Shown piece by piece: positions 14,691 through 16,582 of a DNA stretch of 16,582 nucleotides. Both the position numbers and the translations under genes were made by a program. Numbering within the stretch: position 1 is the first letter of the stretch; each line of letters starts with the position of its first letter. This DNA is from a bacterium (GTDB lineage: Bacteria; Verrucomicrobiota; Kiritimatiellia; UBA8416), in the NCBI GenBank assembly GCA_020048935.1, contig JAIFLS010000051.1:1-16582 (forward strand). Reading direction: 5' to 3'. The notes below the pieces were generated by a model. The model was not told the DNA's origin. It saw only the letters and a program-made list of their open reading frames with translations, and did no database searches.

Positions 14691-16074
14691 GAGTCCTTAC
14701 CTCAGCCTGGGGATGGGTCGACCAGGCACGCAACGCGGGATACAGCAATCCTCTATCGATACCGACAATATTATTGCTGATCGCCCCGCTCATGCCCCAG
14801 GTCCCAATCATGGCCTGGCATAGCATCAAATTTGCAATTTGCTGGGGATCATTACGATCCATCGGATAGATCGGCCGCTCGTTGGCCGCCACCTTCTTCA
14901 GCAGGACGGGCAAGCGCTCCCGCAGCGATCCCGAGGGAACCTTGGCAAGCGCTTCGGCAGCTAAGAAGCGAATACTCTTATCTTTGTGTGAAAGCAACTC
15001 AATCAACGCAGGAATGGCCTCTGCTGTCTTGAACTCACCCAGCGCCCGGCATATGCCCATGATCTGAGAAGGCTTTGCTTTTTCTAAATATTTGATCAGT
15101 GGTAAAGCTAAGGCTTGCGCTTCTTCAGGGCGAGCCGCCAGTTCGATTGCTGCCTTTGATGAGAGCCTCGGCATTTCAGATACGAGATCCCGGAGCAGTT
15201 CTGCCCTGGTTCGTGTCTTGGCATCGTAACGATCCGATAACACGGCTTCCGCAACTTCATCGTTATTCAATATGAGCTCAGGCCTTTTTGAAAAAGTCCG
15301 GCCCGTGATCTCGATCTGCCTCAACGGCGCCGCATAGGTGAGTAGGGCCGCTGTTGACATCCACATATAGCTGCATGCCATAGAGGGTGCTTCTCCCTCT
15401 GCATTATGACGCTCATACTCAAACCCGCCGTTCCAATGCCGGCAGAGATCCATTTCGGCTTTAATCCCGCTGAAAAAACTAGCAGCGGCATGCTCACCTC
15501 CCACATTAGCACCAAGTGGTGTCCATATTAATCCAGGGTAGCATATGATATGCCCGCGGCCACGGTCAATCGTTGCACCGGTCGAAAGCTTAGAGAAAAA
15601 TCGAGTCTCTTGAGTACGATCATCCTGCATGGCAAAGCAAAGCGCCCCCAACCCGCTCTTGCCATTGTCCTCATTCACATTGGCTAGCGGCAGCCCTTCC
15701 ACGTAGTAGTGAAAAGTACCCAAGCCAGCCGTCGCCGAAAGGGTCGTCACCACACGCTCAATGGCAGGATCGAGCTCAGGAAGATTTATCCCGCACTTTC
15801 GAGCCAGCACCAAGCCAAGCGCGGTCGGCAAGGTCGACGCATGCATGGTATAACCAATCGTGAAAGGATCATTATAAACCCCTTCCCTTATACTGATTTC
15901 GAACCTGTGTCCAACCGCCCCATTGGACCCCTGCCCATGAGCGATGGACAGCGCGACGGCTTCAATACTTGGCAGTACTTTGGGATCCTTGGTCTTGAGG
16001 TAATACTCGGACAGCACAATCAGGCGCAATCCGCGGTCCCATCGTCTCAACATTCCCGAGCTTGATGTAATCAA
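14614..16074 (-). CDS. DUF6288-like protein, central fragment (alpha-helical and HEAT repeats)
   Basis: The frame is open for 486 codons, but genuine similarity runs from about W12 (16041) to about V445 (14698). The first 11 and last 40 residues are out-of-frame read-through. WDRGLRLIVLSEYYLKTKD and VLPSIEAVALSIAHGQ form paired helices like the family's alpha/alpha toroid-type region. KSGLGALCFAMQDD and WTPLGANVGGEHAAASFF are glycine-rich motifs I associate with DUF6288 proteins. About 335-395 are HEAT-like repeats (EAIPALIELLSHKDKSIRFLAAEALAKV). No catalytic residues can be pointed to with confidence. It has no start signal of its own, so it is expressed only if the frameshift is bridged. 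Confidence 0.72.
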   Translation of the reverse strand: MITSSSGMLRRWDRGLRLIVLSEYYLKTKDPKVLPSIEAVALSIAHGQGSNGAVGHRFEISIREGVYNDPFTIGYTMHASTLPTALGLVLARKCGINLPELDPAIERVVTTLSATAGLGTFHYYVEGLPLANVNEDNGKSGLGALCFAMQDDRTQETRFFSKLSTGATIDRGRGHIICYPGLIWTPLGANVGGEHAAASFFSGIKAEMDLCRHWNGGFEYERHNAEGEAPSMACSYMWMSTAALLTYAAPLRQIEITGRTFSKRPELILNNDEVAEAVLSDRYDAKTRTRAELLRDLVSEMPRLSSKAAIELAARPEEAQALALPLIKYLEKAKPSQIMGICRALGEFKTAEAIPALIELLSHKDKSIRFLAAEALAKVPSGSLRERLPVLLKKVAANERPIYPMDRNDPQQIANLMLCQAMIGTWGMSGAISNNIVGIDRGLLYPALRAWSTHPQAEVRTRVCRQRYADRQCERDESNGCSRNAR

Positions 16075-16582
16075 TTAAATTCTGAGCCAGACATTGAGCG
16101 TAGGCATAATCTTGTGCTTTCTTCTGGCGAGCAGCATTTTTCGGATTTTTGGGATCATTGCCCGCTAGCAACGCCAAGGTGGACAAGCCGACAAACCCCG
16201 CATCCTCATTAGCCATGATATAGTCGAGACCTTCTTCAAGTATTTTGGCAGATTTTGGGCAGTTATAAGGAGCGGTGGCACTGTAAGCACCCATGGTTCG
16301 CAGGGTCATGGCCAACACCATGGTCTTGCCAGCCCGCCAGACCGACATTTTCAGCAAACCGGGGTTCCGCGCCTCGGCATCGCCGATGACCTGACCGAAT
16401 GCAAGTCGCGCGTCGGACGTAAAGGCAACCGGCTCTGCTCCCGTGCCATTGGCACCGAGGATGACATCGCCAACCTTGAGCACGCCATCCGCAGGAGACC
16501 CCGCCTCTATGGTCTGAACCAGGATCTGGCGACTTTCGCTCGTCTCAACGGTCGGATCATAACGTTTGCCCTTGCCCTCTGG
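15962..16582 (-). CDS. DUF6288-like protein, N-terminal fragment with PDZ domain (partial)
   Basis: The frame is open to the window edge, so the true start and any signal peptide lie outside. From 16582 it reads through RQILVQTIEAGSPADGVLKVGDVILGANG, a PDZ-type ligand-binding loop. SDARLAFGQVIGDAE, LLKMSVWRAGKTM and MGAYSATAPYNCPKSAKILEEGLDYI follow, the order I know from DUF6288 proteins. A GTG at 16483 could be called as a start but lies in the middle of the PDZ domain and is not credible. Similarity to the family stops at about T147 (16043); the rest, to 15962, is out-of-frame. Confidence 0.75.
   Translation of the reverse strand, partial: PEGKGKRYDPTVETSESRQILVQTIEAGSPADGVLKVGDVILGANGTGAEPVAFTSDARLAFGQVIGDAEARNPGLLKMSVWRAGKTMVLAMTLRTMGAYSATAPYNCPKSAKILEEGLDYIMANEDAGFVGLSTLALLAGNDPKNPKNAARQKKAQDYAYAQCLAQNLIDYIKLGNVETMGPRIAPDCAVRVLPQDQGSQSTAKY

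Larger units (their letters stand above)
13017..16582 (-). pseudogene. DUF6288-like multidomain protein broken by two frameshifts, 5' end outside the window
   Basis: Three consecutive minus-strand reading frames encode successive parts of one protein. Frame changes lie at about 16030-16045 and 14691-14700; both need one nucleotide to be skipped (+1). Joined across the first, the protein reads NVET-WDRGLRLIVLSEYY; across the second, HPQAEV-(R/G)-LVYVVSGTL. Neither site has a long homopolymer or a known slippery sequence. The reconstructed part is about 1,185 aa: PDZ, helical alpha/alpha domain, HEAT repeats, Ig-like domains, LamG-like end. The coding sequence is visibly more AT-rich than the neighbours. 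It is either a pseudogene, a sequencing or assembly artefact, or less likely a programmed event. Confidence 0.75.

Noticed and set aside
1..16582. CRISPR arrays, prophage genes, toxin-antitoxin or defence cassettes
   Set aside because: I looked for regularly spaced repeats and for typical genes of these systems and found none.

Overview
The window looks like chromosomal DNA of a GC-rich, Gram-negative-type bacterium of the PVC group. My best guess is Kiritimatiellota or a close relative, with moderate confidence. The grounds are lipoprotein and outer-membrane-barrel signals, an EF-Tu with a non-canonical switch I, a URO-D/MtaA-like methyltransferase-family gene, a DUF6288-type multidomain protein ending in a laminin-G-like domain, and intergenic hairpin repeats. 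No taxonomic search was possible, so this rests on family recognition.

Layout, left to right. (1) Positions 1-1030, minus strand: the N-terminal part of tuf (EF-Tu), preceded by tRNA-Thr(GGT) and a promoter with an A-tract UP-like region. (2) 1029-2306, minus: NADP-dependent isocitrate dehydrogenase (icd). (3) 2307-2571: repeat-rich intergenic DNA with a perfect 21-bp inverted repeat, T-rich tandem decamers and a small hairpin. (4) 2572-3267, minus: a leucine-rich-repeat lipoprotein, divergent from (5) 3338-5307, plus: an outer-membrane barrel protein whose stop overlaps the start of a short YidE/AspT-type transporter. (6) 5360-6364, plus: a URO-D/MtaA-like protein whose C-terminal tail is encoded by an insertion-sequence relic; a strong hairpin terminator follows. 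(7) 6618-9806, plus: a tight operon of an 84-aa unknown protein, an RlmL-type THUMP methyltransferase and a Uup-type ABC-F ATPase. (8) 9807-10094: intergenic DNA with a second hairpin of the same family as in (3). (9) 10095-11508, plus: cysteine synthase (cysK) and a small TPR lipoprotein with its own strong promoter. (10) 11559-12716, minus: an Rsm22/METTL17-like protein with a four-cysteine motif. (11) 12717-13016: a second relic of the same insertion sequence. (12) 13017-16582, minus: a large DUF6288-like protein (PDZ, alpha-helical/HEAT, Ig-like, LamG-like) broken by two frameshifts and cut by the window edge.

Much of the content is translation-related: EF-Tu, tRNA-Thr, the rRNA methyltransferase, Uup and the Rsm22-like protein. 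The rest is central metabolism (icd, cysK) and cell-envelope or secreted proteins. I found no CRISPR array, phage, toxin-antitoxin or obvious defence system. The most unusual signals are the pair of structurally covarying hairpin repeats, the two outward-facing insertion-sequence relics, one of which supplies a gene's stop codon, and the doubly frameshifted DUF6288 gene.
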